This document shows positions 54,467 to 63,262 of a stretch of DNA of 64,000 nt, piece by piece. The position numbers and the translations under genes are program-made. The DNA comes from Edaphobacter flagellatus. Its GTDB lineage: Bacteria > Acidobacteriota > Terriglobia > Terriglobales > Acidobacteriaceae. Each line of letters starts with the position of its first letter. The first letter of the stretch is position 1. Location of the stretch: assembly GCF_025264665.1 (NCBI RefSeq), contig NZ_CP073697.1, positions 1,178,001 to 1,242,000 on the forward strand, read 5' to 3'. The notes below the pieces were generated by a model. The model had not been told where the DNA came from. It did not search any database and saw only the letters and a program-made list of their open reading frames with translations.

Positions 54467-55405
54467 TTAGTCCTGCTCCTGCCAGAAATGTTCGCTCATA
54501 TACTTCTCTGAAGAATCCGGCAGCACGGTAACAATCACGGCCTCGCGCCCTGCCTTCGCCTCCTGTCGCGCTACTTCAACCGCAGCCGCAACCGCTGCCG
54601 CAGCAGAGATTCCAACCAGCAGGCCATGCTTGCGCCCCAGCGTGCGAGCGAAGCGGTAGGCCACCTCGGTGTCCATGTCGATATTGGCATCAGCGAGCGC
54701 CGGATCATAGATCTTCGGCACGATGGCCGTCGCCATATGCTTCAGCCCCTCAAGGCCGTTGAAGGCCGAGTCCGGTTGCATCGAAATGCAACGAATCGCC
54801 GGGTTCAGCTCCTTCAGTCGCCGCGTCGTTCCCATAAACGTTCCCGACGTACCCAGCCCGGCAACGAAGTGCGTCACCTGCCCCTCGGTCTGCTCCCATA
54901 TCTCGTTGGCTGTCGTGCGATAGTGCGCACGCCAGTTCTCGTCGTTCGAGTACTGGTCGGCATAGTAGTAACGATCAGGCTCTGCCGCGGCCAGCTCACG
55001 CGCCTTGCGAATCGCGCCATCAGAACCATCCGCCGGACTGGTCCAAATGACTTCCGCGCCGTAAGCCGCGAGATATTTTTTGCGCTCCGGTGAGACATTC
55101 GACGGCATGCAGAGCGTCACCGGAAAGTGCAGCGCAGCTCCCAGCATCGCGTAGGCGATGCCCGTATTGCCGCTGGTCGCGTCGAGCAATCCTTTACCGT
55201 TGCCGATCAGGCCACGCTTCATCGCATCGCTGACAATCGCCGAAGCGGCACGGTCCTTCACCGAACCACCAGGATTCGTCCACTCGGCCTTCCCAAGAAT
55301 CTGGATGCCAGGCAGTTCTCCGGCCACCTCATCCAGACGCACCAATGGCGTATGGCCGATGCGTTCGAGAATCGTGGAGCCCAACGGTTTGATGGTTGTT
55401 AGCAT
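54467..55405 (-). CDS. cysM: Cysteine synthase, CysM-like (CysO-thiocarboxylate dependent by context)
   Basis: A 312-residue PLP enzyme of the cysteine synthase family. The PLP Lys is in NPGGSVKDR at about residue 50; the TSGNTG loop and the GTSGTFMG phosphate-binding loop are present. The GLEGLKHM and VPKIYDPAL segment resembles mycobacterial CysM, which uses O-phosphoserine and the CysO thiocarboxylate instead of free sulfide. It is first in the cysM-mec-cysO-moeZ series on the minus strand, and that context decides the call over CysK. AGGA lies close before the ATG. Confidence 0.88.
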   Translation of the reverse strand: MLTTIKPLGSTILERIGHTPLVRLDEVAGELPGIQILGKAEWTNPGGSVKDRAASAIVSDAMKRGLIGNGKGLLDATSGNTGIAYAMLGAALHFPVTLCMPSNVSPERKKYLAAYGAEVIWTSPADGSDGAIRKARELAAAEPDRYYYADQYSNDENWRAHYRTTANEIWEQTEGQVTHFVAGLGTSGTFMGTTRRLKELNPAIRCISMQPDSAFNGLEGLKHMATAIVPKIYDPALADANIDMDTEVAYRFARTLGRKHGLLVGISAAAAVAAAVEVARQEAKAGREAVIVTVLPDSSEKYMSEHFWQEQD

Positions 55406-55479
55406 CTTTCCTGTTCGTTATGCCGGTGTTGGATTGAAGCGCCGGTGCGAATATGCGACAGTTAACTTGAGTCTAAACG

Positions 55480-55902
55480 ATGGCACTTATGGCAAAAAAG
55501 ACCCCGACGCGCACCTTCAATGACGTTCTTTCCATCCTTGGCAGTCAGAGATTTGATGTGGCACCGGCGCAGGACGGTGCAAAGCGCACTCCCAACGCCT
55601 TCCAGGTGAGGAAGTTCGGCTGCGCGGCCGAGATCGCCGCCGCCCCGGATGGAACGCCGGAGATTCTGTCCCGGCCAGGAGTTCTGCTCAACGGCGAGAT
55701 CGCCCGCCTGCTCGACCGCGGCTATCAGAAGTTCTTCAAGACCTCGAAGCTCGAGATCCCGGCCACCGCGGACCATCTGCGCTCCCTGCACGAGTTCAGC
55801 GAAGAGCTGAAGAAGGCGATGGGCGCTACCAATCTCTATAACGAATCGCTCGGCACGACCAGCGACCTCTATCAGTACGACCGGGTCAAGGGACGCGAAT
55901 AG
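55480..55902 (+). CDS. Conserved-looking protein of unknown function
   Basis: A 140-residue soluble protein with no signal peptide or membrane segment. It has a Phe/Val-rich N-terminal part (RTFNDVLSILGSQRFDVA), a central part that could be a small beta domain (FQVRKFGCAAEIAAAPDG, LLNGEIARLLDRGYQKFF) and a helical end (LRSLHEFSEELKKAMGATN). No family recognised. It is divergent from cysM and converges on rsmI. Start: ATG at 55480 or the ATG three codons later; ribosome site weak. Confidence 0.72.
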   Translation: MALMAKKTPTRTFNDVLSILGSQRFDVAPAQDGAKRTPNAFQVRKFGCAAEIAAAPDGTPEILSRPGVLLNGEIARLLDRGYQKFFKTSKLEIPATADHLRSLHEFSEELKKAMGATNLYNESLGTTSDLYQYDRVKGRE

Positions 55903-55922
55903 TCCCGCAATCTTTTATTTCT

Positions 55923-56813
55923 TCAACGCAGCCGGTTCTGCTCACGCTGAAGCTCGCGATAAGCTTCGCTCTTCCCCATGCCGCGTTCACGCGCAACCCG
56001 CTTGAGCGCGTCCTTCTCTGAAAGAGACTCCGCCTGCATCAATGCTGCCACCTCGGCAGCAATACTTCTCTGCTCGTGTGCCACCGCGCTGCTAACCTGC
56101 GGCTCGAACAATAGAACCATCTCGCCACGCACAGCTGGCCGCGATGCCAACTGTGCACGCAACTCCGCCACCGTTCCGCGAAGAAACTCCTCATGCAGCT
56201 TGGTCAGCTCACGCGCAATCACGACAGCCTGCTCTACGCCAAAGACCGTCTCCATATCGGCAAGCGTATCGACGATGCGATGCGGCGCCTCATAAAAAGC
56301 ATGTGTCTCGACTGACACTCCCACTTGCGCCCGCAGTGCCTCAAGCGCCGTTCGCCGCTGCCCTTCCTTTGCCGGCAGAAAGCCATGAAAGGTGAACCGC
56401 TCCGTCGAAAGCCCGCTTGCGATCAGCGCATTGATCAGGGCATTCGCTCCAGGCACAGGAAATACCGGAACACCTGCGGCGATGGCAGCCGTGGCAATCT
56501 CATGCCCGGGATCAGCGATGCCCGGCGTCCCCGCATCCGAAACCACAGCTATCCGCGCTCCCTGCTTGAGCGCATGCACAAGCTCTTCTGCCCGCTGGCC
56601 CTCATTGTGCATGTGATAGCTGACTGTCGGCGTTGTAATGCCGAAGTGGTTCAGCAGCTTCTGCGTCTGGCGCGTATCCTCGCACGCAATGCGATCAACG
56701 GAACGCAGGACCCTGAGCGCGCGCAGCGTGATGTCCTCAAGATTGCCGATCGGCGTTGCAACCAGATAGAGCCCGGGAGCAAGCGGAACATCACCGGATC
56801 GATCACCAGGCAT
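55923..56813 (-). CDS. rsmI: 16S rRNA 2'-O-ribose C1402 methyltransferase
   Basis: Methylates the 2'-O of C1402 in 16S rRNA with SAM. The 296-residue protein has the tetrapyrrole-methylase-like fold and the RsmI signatures: LYLVATPIGNLEDITLRALRV, DRIACEDTRQTQKLLNHFGI, VVSDAGTPGIADPG, and the C-terminal KLHEEFLRGTV and EMVLLFEP. Normal length. It lies nine bases downstream of the site-2-protease-like gene on the same strand, likely one unit. Confidence 0.94.
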   Translation of the reverse strand: MPGDRSGDVPLAPGLYLVATPIGNLEDITLRALRVLRSVDRIACEDTRQTQKLLNHFGITTPTVSYHMHNEGQRAEELVHALKQGARIAVVSDAGTPGIADPGHEIATAAIAAGVPVFPVPGANALINALIASGLSTERFTFHGFLPAKEGQRRTALEALRAQVGVSVETHAFYEAPHRIVDTLADMETVFGVEQAVVIARELTKLHEEFLRGTVAELRAQLASRPAVRGEMVLLFEPQVSSAVAHEQRSIAAEVAALMQAESLSEKDALKRVARERGMGKSEAYRELQREQNRLR

Positions 56814-56818
56814 CGCGG

Positions 56819-57940
56819 TTAGTCCTCATGCTGCTGCGTCTGCTGCCGCAGACGGCGGCGAGCATTCAGCAATCCCATGGAGTGGGCCAGATTCTGCGGC
56901 GTAATAATGCCGACAATGCGGTCCCCTTCCAGAACCGGCACCAGTTGCGCTCCCTGGCCACCCATGATGCGACGCAATGTCTTCACCAGAGAATCATCTG
57001 GCTGGGCCGTCTGGAATGAGCGTGTCATCACGCCCTGCACATAGCCGTTACCTTCTGATTGCAGCGCCTCAACAATCCCCTGGCGTGAGACGGCACCCAC
57101 AAGGTTCGCTCCACGCACAACAGGAAAGACATCCTGCAGCGTATGCACCGAGCGTTGCAGCGCCTCCTCCAGCGTGTCTGAAGCCGAAAGGGTGCTGAAG
57201 TTTGTCAGCATCACATCGCGCATGCGCACCGGATCGTTTTCATTCGACAGCAGCATGCTGGCGTCATCCATGTGCGCACCAATAAAGACAAAGCCGCCAA
57301 GCATGATCAGCCACATGTTGGGCAGAATGCATCCGGCGATAGCCAGCAGGATGCCGATGACCTGCCCCAGCCCCGCCGCCGCGCGCGTTCCCTTCAAAAG
57401 ACCATGATTGCGCGCAAACTCTCCGCGAAAGATCCGACCGCCATCCAGCGGAGCAGCAGGCAGAAGATTGATCGCCGCCAGCAACACATTCACCCATACC
57501 AGCGCGCGGATCAGGTGCGCCGGCGTCATCCACGGCTTCTCCAGCAGGTTGATCTCTGGCGCAGTCGCAAGAATAATCGCGGCCAACAGAAACCCGAACA
57601 CAAGGTTCGTCAGTGGACCAACGATGCCAAGCCGCTTGCCCACCTCTGGCGTTGCCGCCAGTTCGGTCGTCTCTGCTGTCGCATACTGCTGCAATCCACC
57701 TGTCGGCAGCAGCAGAATGCTGCGAAGCTCCAGCCCATACCAGGCTGCAGCAATTGCACGCGCAATCTCACGCACCACAACCGCCAGCAGAAGAATCGAC
57801 CACAACACAAAGCCTCGGCTGCCCGACGATCCCGAGACCGAGGAGTAGCTGATCGCAAGCCCCAACAGCAACAAAAAAAACGTATGGATGCGAATCTCCA
57901 CTCCAAACACTCTGCCAATCGAGAAGGACCATCCACGCAT
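56819..57940 (-). CDS. Site-2-protease-family protein with two CBS domains, zinc site lost
   Basis: A 373-residue M50-family membrane protein with six hydrophobic segments and two C-terminal CBS domains (about 230-360: RMRDVMLTNFSTLSASDTLEE, and VQGVMTRSFQTAQPDDSLV). The family's HExxH zinc motif should be near residue 57 but reads R57-E-I-A-R61 (VVVREIARAIAAAW): both His are Arg, each a CGT codon one base from CAT. The second motif, NLLPAAPLDGGR, is kept. It therefore cannot bind zinc in the usual way and is probably a pseudoprotease, perhaps a nucleotide-sensing membrane regulator through CBS. Start: ATG 57940, or 57949. Confidence 0.86.
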   Translation of the reverse strand: MRGWSFSIGRVFGVEIRIHTFFLLLLGLAISYSSVSGSSGSRGFVLWSILLLAVVVREIARAIAAAWYGLELRSILLLPTGGLQQYATAETTELAATPEVGKRLGIVGPLTNLVFGFLLAAIILATAPEINLLEKPWMTPAHLIRALVWVNVLLAAINLLPAAPLDGGRIFRGEFARNHGLLKGTRAAAGLGQVIGILLAIAGCILPNMWLIMLGGFVFIGAHMDDASMLLSNENDPVRMRDVMLTNFSTLSASDTLEEALQRSVHTLQDVFPVVRGANLVGAVSRQGIVEALQSEGNGYVQGVMTRSFQTAQPDDSLVKTLRRIMGGQGAQLVPVLEGDRIVGIITPQNLAHSMGLLNARRRLRQQTQQHED

Positions 57941-57984
57941 GACTATCATTGTATGCTCAGCGGTGGGGTGGCTAAGGCAGAGAA

Positions 57985-58569
57985 ATGCGCGTTATCGCAG
58001 GAGAATACAGATCGCGGCCCTTATCGGCTCCGCGAGGCACGAAGACCAGGCCGACAAGCGACCGGTTGCGCGAGACGCTTTTCAACGTCATCGCTCCGCA
58101 CATCGCAGGAGCGCACTTCGCCGACCTCTACGCCGGCTCCGGTGCCGTCGGTATCGAGGCCCTCAGCCGCGGCGCGCAGCGCGTGTGGTTCGCCGACAAT
58201 GCTACACCGGCTATAAAAGCGATCCGAGAAAATCTGGCTGCATTGGAGATCAACGCACGATTCTCCATCGAAAACCGCGGAACCGCGGTCTTGCTGGATG
58301 CTCTTATCAAAAACGGCACGAAACTCGATCTGATCTTTCTCGATCCACCCTACGAATCCCACACCGAGTATGTGCGAACGCTAGGGTTTCTCGGCAGCGC
58401 AAAGGGGCGCCCATTGCTTGCCGAAGATGCGCGAGTCATCGCCGAACATCGCAGCAAAGATCCTCTTGAAGAACGCTATGGCGCCTTGCAACGTGTCCGC
58501 GTTCTAAAGCAGGGCGACGCCGCCCTCAGCTTCTATGCCCTCGCACCAGAAAGCGAGTCAGCCGGCTAG
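57985..58569 (+). CDS. rsmD: 16S rRNA m2G966 methyltransferase
   Basis: Methylates N2 of G966 in 16S rRNA with SAM. The 194-residue Rossmann protein has the family start MRVIAGEYRSRPLSAP, then TRPTSDRLRETLFN, the SAM loop DLYAGSGAVGIEALSRGA and the catalytic DPPY (LIFLDPPYES). AAGG lies before the ATG. It is divergent from the site-2-protease-like gene, 44 bases away. Confidence 0.94.
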   Translation: MRVIAGEYRSRPLSAPRGTKTRPTSDRLRETLFNVIAPHIAGAHFADLYAGSGAVGIEALSRGAQRVWFADNATPAIKAIRENLAALEINARFSIENRGTAVLLDALIKNGTKLDLIFLDPPYESHTEYVRTLGFLGSAKGRPLLAEDARVIAEHRSKDPLEERYGALQRVRVLKQGDAALSFYALAPESESAG

Positions 58570-58590
58570 CCTTTCAACAAATTGCAGAGG

Positions 58591-59160
58591 CTAAGAGAAT
58601 CCGCCGCCCTCATGTTGTCCCGTACGCAGGTCCAGCGCAAACGGAACATCTTTATCGGTGAGCATATTCCACCCCGTCCCCAGCAGCCGATCACCCTCGA
58701 CGCCCGTAACGCGGACGCCCTCCCAGCTCAATCGCTGCGAACGCCATGCTTCGCCATCCGCTCCCCACGCAACAATGTGATGAAAGCCGACGAACAATAA
58801 CAACCCCTGGTCCAGAAGTGCCCGTACCTCAACGACCGGCTTCAACGCGACATGCGCCGATCGCTGCGGATCGAGCGTATCGATGATGTACGCATATCCT
58901 CCCGCAACAGCGCATAGCGCATCAGGATGGGGACAGCTATATACATTCGTAGGCATCGAACGGTCCGTAAAGCCAAGCGCACACGTAGCCAGAAACACCC
59001 CTCCGACAGCAGGCCGAACCAGCAATTGCAGCGCGCCGCGGGCAAGTGCATCTTCCTCACCCGCAATCTGCTGCGGATACATAAACTGCCGCGCCGGCGC
59101 AATCAATGGAGACGCCTTCAACACCTCCACCTGCCAACTGTGTGGAAAAGCTTCAACCAT
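58591..59160 (-). CDS. Protein of unknown function
   Basis: A 189-residue soluble protein with no signal peptide, rich in short beta strands and Gly-rich turns (LLVRPAVGGVFLATCALGF, LCAVAGGYAYIIDTL, LLLFVGFHHIVAWGADGEA), possibly a small beta-propeller or sandwich. No family recognised. Its start overlaps the end of the phosphatase gene by eight bases, so the two are translated from one message, with the PLP enzyme gene upstream. Confidence 0.72.
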   Translation of the reverse strand: MVEAFPHSWQVEVLKASPLIAPARQFMYPQQIAGEEDALARGALQLLVRPAVGGVFLATCALGFTDRSMPTNVYSCPHPDALCAVAGGYAYIIDTLDPQRSAHVALKPVVEVRALLDQGLLLFVGFHHIVAWGADGEAWRSQRLSWEGVRVTGVEGDRLLGTGWNMLTDKDVPFALDLRTGQHEGGGFS

Positions 59161-59647
59161 GCGTCTTCGCCTTGATGTTGCGATTCACCCACGCCATCTG
59201 CTCATCCGTATCGGGCACCATGCAGCCACGCGCATTCGTCACCTGTGTCCACGCCGCCTCGTGCGTCACGCCTGACCGGATCAAAAGACTGGCAGCGACA
59301 ACGCTTGAGCGTCCAATGCAGGCACGGCAATGAATCCCGATGCGCTTTCCCGCACCAAGTCGCCGCTCAAGCTCTGCAAGAAACGTTAGGAATTCCTCAG
59401 GATTTACCGGAACGCTGTGATCGCGAATCGCAAATCGTATAAACGCAATACCCACCTGATGCGCAGCATCCGCCTCCTGCTGCAATCCCAGCTTGGCCGC
59501 TTCCTCTGTCTCCAGCAGCGAGACAACAAGATCAATCCCTGCATCTCGCAGTGTAAGCATCTCGCGATCAAGTCCGTCTCCGCCTCCTGGCCGGGAGACG
59601 ATGGCCAATTGTTGCGTTATCCAATAAACATAGGCGCTCCTGCTCAT
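59153..59647 (-). CDS. Protein-tyrosine/dual-specificity phosphatase-like protein
   Basis: A 164-residue cytosolic protein of the Cys-based phosphatase superfamily. The P-loop C-x5-R is intact: HCRACIGRSS at about residue 106, with the general-acid Asp probably in IRDHSVP (about 75). Small bacterial members of this type act on phosphotyrosine, phosphoinositides or other phosphoesters; the substrate is unknown. Overlaps the PLP-enzyme gene upstream by four bases and the unknown gene downstream by eight. Confidence 0.83.
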   Translation of the reverse strand: MSRSAYVYWITQQLAIVSRPGGGDGLDREMLTLRDAGIDLVVSLLETEEAAKLGLQQEADAAHQVGIAFIRFAIRDHSVPVNPEEFLTFLAELERRLGAGKRIGIHCRACIGRSSVVAASLLIRSGVTHEAAWTQVTNARGCMVPDTDEQMAWVNRNIKAKTHG

Positions 59648-60768
59648 GATCGAGCCGCATCCAGCGCCTGCGCGATATCTTCCAGCAGGTCTTCAATGGC
59701 CTCACACCCCGCGCTCAGACGAATAAAGCCATCGGCAATCGCATCGCCTCCCCAGCGTGCACGCCGTTCTGCCGATGACGTAATCCCTCCAAAACTGGTT
59801 GCATCGGTCAGCAGCTTCGAGTGCGCCAGAAAGCTCTCCGCAGCCGCTTTATCGCGCAGCACAAAGCTGACAACAGGCCCAAAATACCGCATCTGCTGCT
59901 TCGCAACAGCATGCGCAGGATGCGTCGTAAGCCCCGGATAAAGCACCTGCTCGACCTCAGGCCGCGTCGTAAGAAACTCCGCGATCGCCTGGGCGTTCTC
60001 GCATGAACGCTCCAGCCGCAGCGGCAACGTTGCCATCGAACGCAGCGCGAGCCACGCCTCCATCGGCCCCAGAACGCCGCCCGTCAGCGTGCGCCACTGA
60101 TCCAGCTTCTTCAACAGCTCAGCATCGCGCACTGCCACATGCCCCACCAGCAGATCGCTGTGCCCCGTCATCGCCTTCGTATCCGACGCAACAGAGATAT
60201 CCGCGCCCAGCGCAAGCGGCTGCTGCCCAAGCGGAGTCGGCGTCGTGTTATCCACCGCAACCAACGCACCTGCACGGTGAGCCGCATCGGCAAGCGCGGC
60301 GATGTCGCAGACGTCCATCGTCGGATTGCTTGGCGTCTCGATCCACACGAGCCTCGCGCCCTCAAGTTGACCGGCCTGCCCGTTGTTGGCCGTCGGAGCA
60401 TAGCGAAGCTGAACGCCCATCTTCGCAAAGTATTGCTGCGCCAGCACCCGGGCAGCATAGTACGAGCTCTCCGGAAGCACCACCACATCCCCCGGACGCA
60501 ACACCGCACCAAACACCGCAGTCGTCGCTGCCATCCCCGAAGCAAAAACTAAAGCCGAAGCCGTGTAGCCCGAACCGGACTCCATCTGGGCAATCGCATC
60601 CTCCAGATGCGTCCACGTCGGGTTATGCGCCCGCGCATACGTATAAGGCACGCCAGCCGGGTCGCCGGGAGCATGATAGGGAGCAGCAAACACCGGCCCC
60701 GCATGAAGAGGCTCACCCGCAACCGCACGCGTCAGGCCCGAACGAACGATCTTTGTAGCATCGCGCAT
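59644..60768 (-). CDS. Cystathionine gamma-synthase/lyase family PLP enzyme
   Basis: A 374-residue trans-sulfuration enzyme. The PLP Lys is in SDTKAMTGHSDLLVG (about residue 198); the cofactor-binding YARAHNPTWTHLE, SGMAATTAVF and ETPSNPTMDVCDI segments and the C-terminal RLSAGCEAIEDLLED are typical. Sequence alone does not separate gamma-synthase from gamma-lyase. The usual family size is about 380-400. It leads a unit with the phosphatase and an unknown protein (four-base overlap). It could recycle cysteine made by the CysM route. Confidence 0.88.
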   Translation of the reverse strand: MRDATKIVRSGLTRAVAGEPLHAGPVFAAPYHAPGDPAGVPYTYARAHNPTWTHLEDAIAQMESGSGYTASALVFASGMAATTAVFGAVLRPGDVVVLPESSYYAARVLAQQYFAKMGVQLRYAPTANNGQAGQLEGARLVWIETPSNPTMDVCDIAALADAAHRAGALVAVDNTTPTPLGQQPLALGADISVASDTKAMTGHSDLLVGHVAVRDAELLKKLDQWRTLTGGVLGPMEAWLALRSMATLPLRLERSCENAQAIAEFLTTRPEVEQVLYPGLTTHPAHAVAKQQMRYFGPVVSFVLRDKAAAESFLAHSKLLTDATSFGGITSSAERRARWGGDAIADGFIRLSAGCEAIEDLLEDIAQALDAARS

Positions 60769-60794
60769 ATTTACTGATTGTAAGTGTTAAAGAT

Positions 60795-61835
60795 TCAGCG
60801 TCCGCTGAAGTGCTCCCACCCACCTGCCCGCAGCGCGCTACGCCTGCCATCACGCCCGATCAAGGTCACCTGCGGCAATCGACGATCAGCCCGCTGCACC
60901 GTGCCGATACGCGTGACAGGCACCCCTGCCATGCTTCGCGGTACACGAGCCGCAGCCGGAGCCGTAAACAGCAGCTCATAGTCCTCGCCACCATCCAGCG
61001 CAGCGCGCAGCGCCTCATCCTCTGCAAGACTACGCATCAGCGAATGCATCGGCAGCGCACCCGCATACACCTCCGCCCGCACCCCCGAAGACTCGCACAG
61101 ATGAGCAAGATCGGTCGAAAGACCATCGCTCAGGTCAATACACGCCGTAGCCAGCCTGCGACGCATTAGCGCCGCTCCCACAGCAAGCCGAGGCTGCGGA
61201 AAAAAATGCGGATGCCCTTCCTGCTCCGGCACGCGCGCACGCCGGTTGCTCCTGAGCAACGAAGTCAACTCAACATGAGCCCCACCCAGCGAGCCTGTGA
61301 CGTAGATCGCATCTCCAGCCCTCGCCGTGCTACGGCGCAACGCCCTGCCCTGCGGAACCGAACCCACCAGGACAATGTCCGCAAGAACAAACTCCCCTGG
61401 AGACTCCGAGGTATCCCCACCAGCCAGCGCCGTGTCATATCGCCCTGCCAGACTGCGTAGCCCCACGAAAAAGCCATCCAGCCATGCCCGCCCAGCCCGC
61501 GTACGAAGAAGCGTCTTCGGCAATGCCAGCGAAAGAAAAGCCGCAATCGGCTTCCCCCCCATCGCAGCAAGATCGCTTAGCCCACGCGCCAGGCAACGAT
61601 GACCGACAGATTCTGCCGGATGCAGCTCACGCCGAAAGTGCCTACCCTCTATCGAAAAATCCGTCGTGACCAGCACCTCCTGTCCACGCGGAGGCCGCAG
61701 AATGGCGCAATCATCGCCAATCCCCAGCCGGACCGACCTGTTGCGCGCAGGGAAGCTGCGGCGAATCTGGTCGATCAGTTCAAGTTCGCCGGTGATCTTA
61801 TGCGGAGTTCTCGCCATACCCTTGAACAGCAGCAT
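60795..61835 (-). CDS. thiL: Thiamine-monophosphate kinase
   Basis: Phosphorylates thiamine monophosphate to the active diphosphate with ATP. The 346-residue PurM-like protein has RLGIGDDCAIL, the metal-binding TTDFSIEGRHF, GLSDLAAMGGKPIAAFLSL, GGDTSESPG and the C-terminal IDLSDGLSTDLAHLCE with DGGEDYELLF. The start is ATG 61835 or 61817; the first has a purine-rich site (GGCGGAAAA) at proper distance. No other thiamine gene is adjacent. Confidence 0.93.
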   Translation of the reverse strand: MLLFKGMARTPHKITGELELIDQIRRSFPARNRSVRLGIGDDCAILRPPRGQEVLVTTDFSIEGRHFRRELHPAESVGHRCLARGLSDLAAMGGKPIAAFLSLALPKTLLRTRAGRAWLDGFFVGLRSLAGRYDTALAGGDTSESPGEFVLADIVLVGSVPQGRALRRSTARAGDAIYVTGSLGGAHVELTSLLRSNRRARVPEQEGHPHFFPQPRLAVGAALMRRRLATACIDLSDGLSTDLAHLCESSGVRAEVYAGALPMHSLMRSLAEDEALRAALDGGEDYELLFTAPAAARVPRSMAGVPVTRIGTVQRADRRLPQVTLIGRDGRRSALRAGGWEHFSGR

Positions 61836-61964
61836 AAACTTTTCCGCCGGCCCCAGCGTCTAGAACAGACAGATGCGAGACCAAACCGCAAACGGCCTAA
61901 CCTCCACAAAATGTTTATTTTGTGATAAGTAGACCTCCAGCGGCCAGGGGTTTCACGGTTGCAC

Positions 61965-61986
61965 GGTAACCTCCCCGTTTGTTACC
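61965..61986. promoter_or_regulatory. Inverted repeat upstream of the M23 peptidase gene
   Basis: GGTAAC (61965-61970) and GTTACC (61981-61986) separated by 10 bases, in the 285-base region between the divergent thiL and peptidase genes. It may be an operator. No firm promoter was placed. Confidence 0.35.
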
Positions 61987-62120
61987 CTCGCAGAGGAAGC
62001 CCAAGAGAGTCTGCAATTCTGAAATGACGATTGGTAAATTTCATTTGCCCGTCATGATTGTTGCGTGTGTCTCTCCGTGCCGTGCATCGCTGGCGGTCAA
62101 ACTCGGGCCCAGGTCGTAGG

Positions 62121-63191
62121 TTGAAGCTTAAAAAGCGTTACTACATCATGTTTGTCAGCCGGGATGATGATGGCAACATCAGCAAGGTTCCCGTGCCGCT
62201 GCATTATGCGTACATCTTTGTCGCCGCTGCAGCCATCGGCATGTTCACCATCACCGGGCTGGCCGGATCGTACTCGCGGATGCTCATCAAGACCGCTCGC
62301 TTTAATCAGCTTCGCCAGGACCACAATGCTCTCCAGAAGGACTACGCGCATCTCGAAGAGGCAGCGCGCGAAAAAGATATTCAGGCCGCTTCCCTTGGCT
62401 CGCTGGCGAACGAAGTCTCCGCTCTGTACGGACTGACCGCCAGCAAACTGGCTATCCCCGTAGGCCGTCTGACTGGCAAATCGAGCAAGGCGCACGCCCA
62501 GGCCGTAGCCGAAGCCGTCGAGAACACCCCGCTTGCCGAAACAGCCAGCCTGACCGACGACAGCTACTACAAATCGGTCGACGCTTTCTATTCACTGCGC
62601 AATCAGGCACTGAACGGCACCGTGACTCGCACGTTGAACGGCCTGAACCGGCCCACCTTCGGCTCTGCCAGCATCTTCGGCGGCCTGTCGCTGGGAGAAG
62701 ACGCCGCTGCGTACGCACCCAATCTCTGGCCCGTCATGGGCCCCATCACCAGCAGCTTCGGCCAGCGTGAAGATCCCGTTCTCGGCAACGGCGAGGGCGA
62801 GTTCCATAAAGGCCTGGACATCTCCGCCGCCAATGGCACACCCGTCCGCGCAACCGCCGACGGCGTTGTCAAGACCGCACAGATGGAGAACGGATACGGT
62901 CGCGCCGTCGTCCTCGATCACGGCCACGGCGTGGAAACACTCTACGGCCACATGTCCGGCTTTGCCGTCATGACCGGTCAAACCGTCGTTCGCGGACAGG
63001 TCATCGGCTATGTCGGACACAGCGGCCGCGTCACCGGCTCGCACCTCCACTACGAGGTACGCATCCGCAACACACCGGTCAACCCGCATAAATACCTGCG
63101 CGTCACGCTCGCCGAGCTCGGCTCCGAGGCCCCAACCCTGGCCGAATCTCCCGCCGGAGCAGCAACAAAGCCCACCGTAGCGGCAAAGTAG
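62121..63191 (+). CDS. M23-family peptidoglycan endopeptidase, membrane anchored
   Basis: A 356-residue zinc peptidase cutting peptidoglycan cross-bridges, or a LytM-type activator. N-terminal strand KKRYYIMFVSRDDDG, one membrane anchor (about 33-54), a coiled coil (about 60-95, LRQDHNALQKDYAHLEEAAR), then a spacer. The M23 domain is at about 215-335, with the zinc ligands intact: H-x3-D in FHKGLDISAANG and H-x-H in SHLHYEV. So it should be active. The start is uncertain: TTG at 62121 after an AGG site, TTG at 62058, or ATG at 62148, which would cut into the first strand. A good terminator follows. Confidence 0.87.
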   Translation: MKLKKRYYIMFVSRDDDGNISKVPVPLHYAYIFVAAAAIGMFTITGLAGSYSRMLIKTARFNQLRQDHNALQKDYAHLEEAAREKDIQAASLGSLANEVSALYGLTASKLAIPVGRLTGKSSKAHAQAVAEAVENTPLAETASLTDDSYYKSVDAFYSLRNQALNGTVTRTLNGLNRPTFGSASIFGGLSLGEDAAAYAPNLWPVMGPITSSFGQREDPVLGNGEGEFHKGLDISAANGTPVRATADGVVKTAQMENGYGRAVVLDHGHGVETLYGHMSGFAVMTGQTVVRGQVIGYVGHSGRVTGSHLHYEVRIRNTPVNPHKYLRVTLAELGSEAPTLAESPAGAATKPTVAAK

Positions 63192-63214
63192 CCTCCACTA
63201 CTCCCTGAAAACAA

Positions 63215-63250
63215 GGAAGGCCGCGCACATCTTGCGCGGCCTTCCTCTTT
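63215..63250. terminator. Bidirectional terminator
   Basis: GGAAGGCCGCGC (63215-63226) pairs with GCGCGGCCTTCC (63234-63245), 12 bp, loop ACATCTT, tail TCTTTC. It lies between two converging genes. Confidence 0.88.
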
Positions 63251-63262
63251 CGAATCCCGTTC

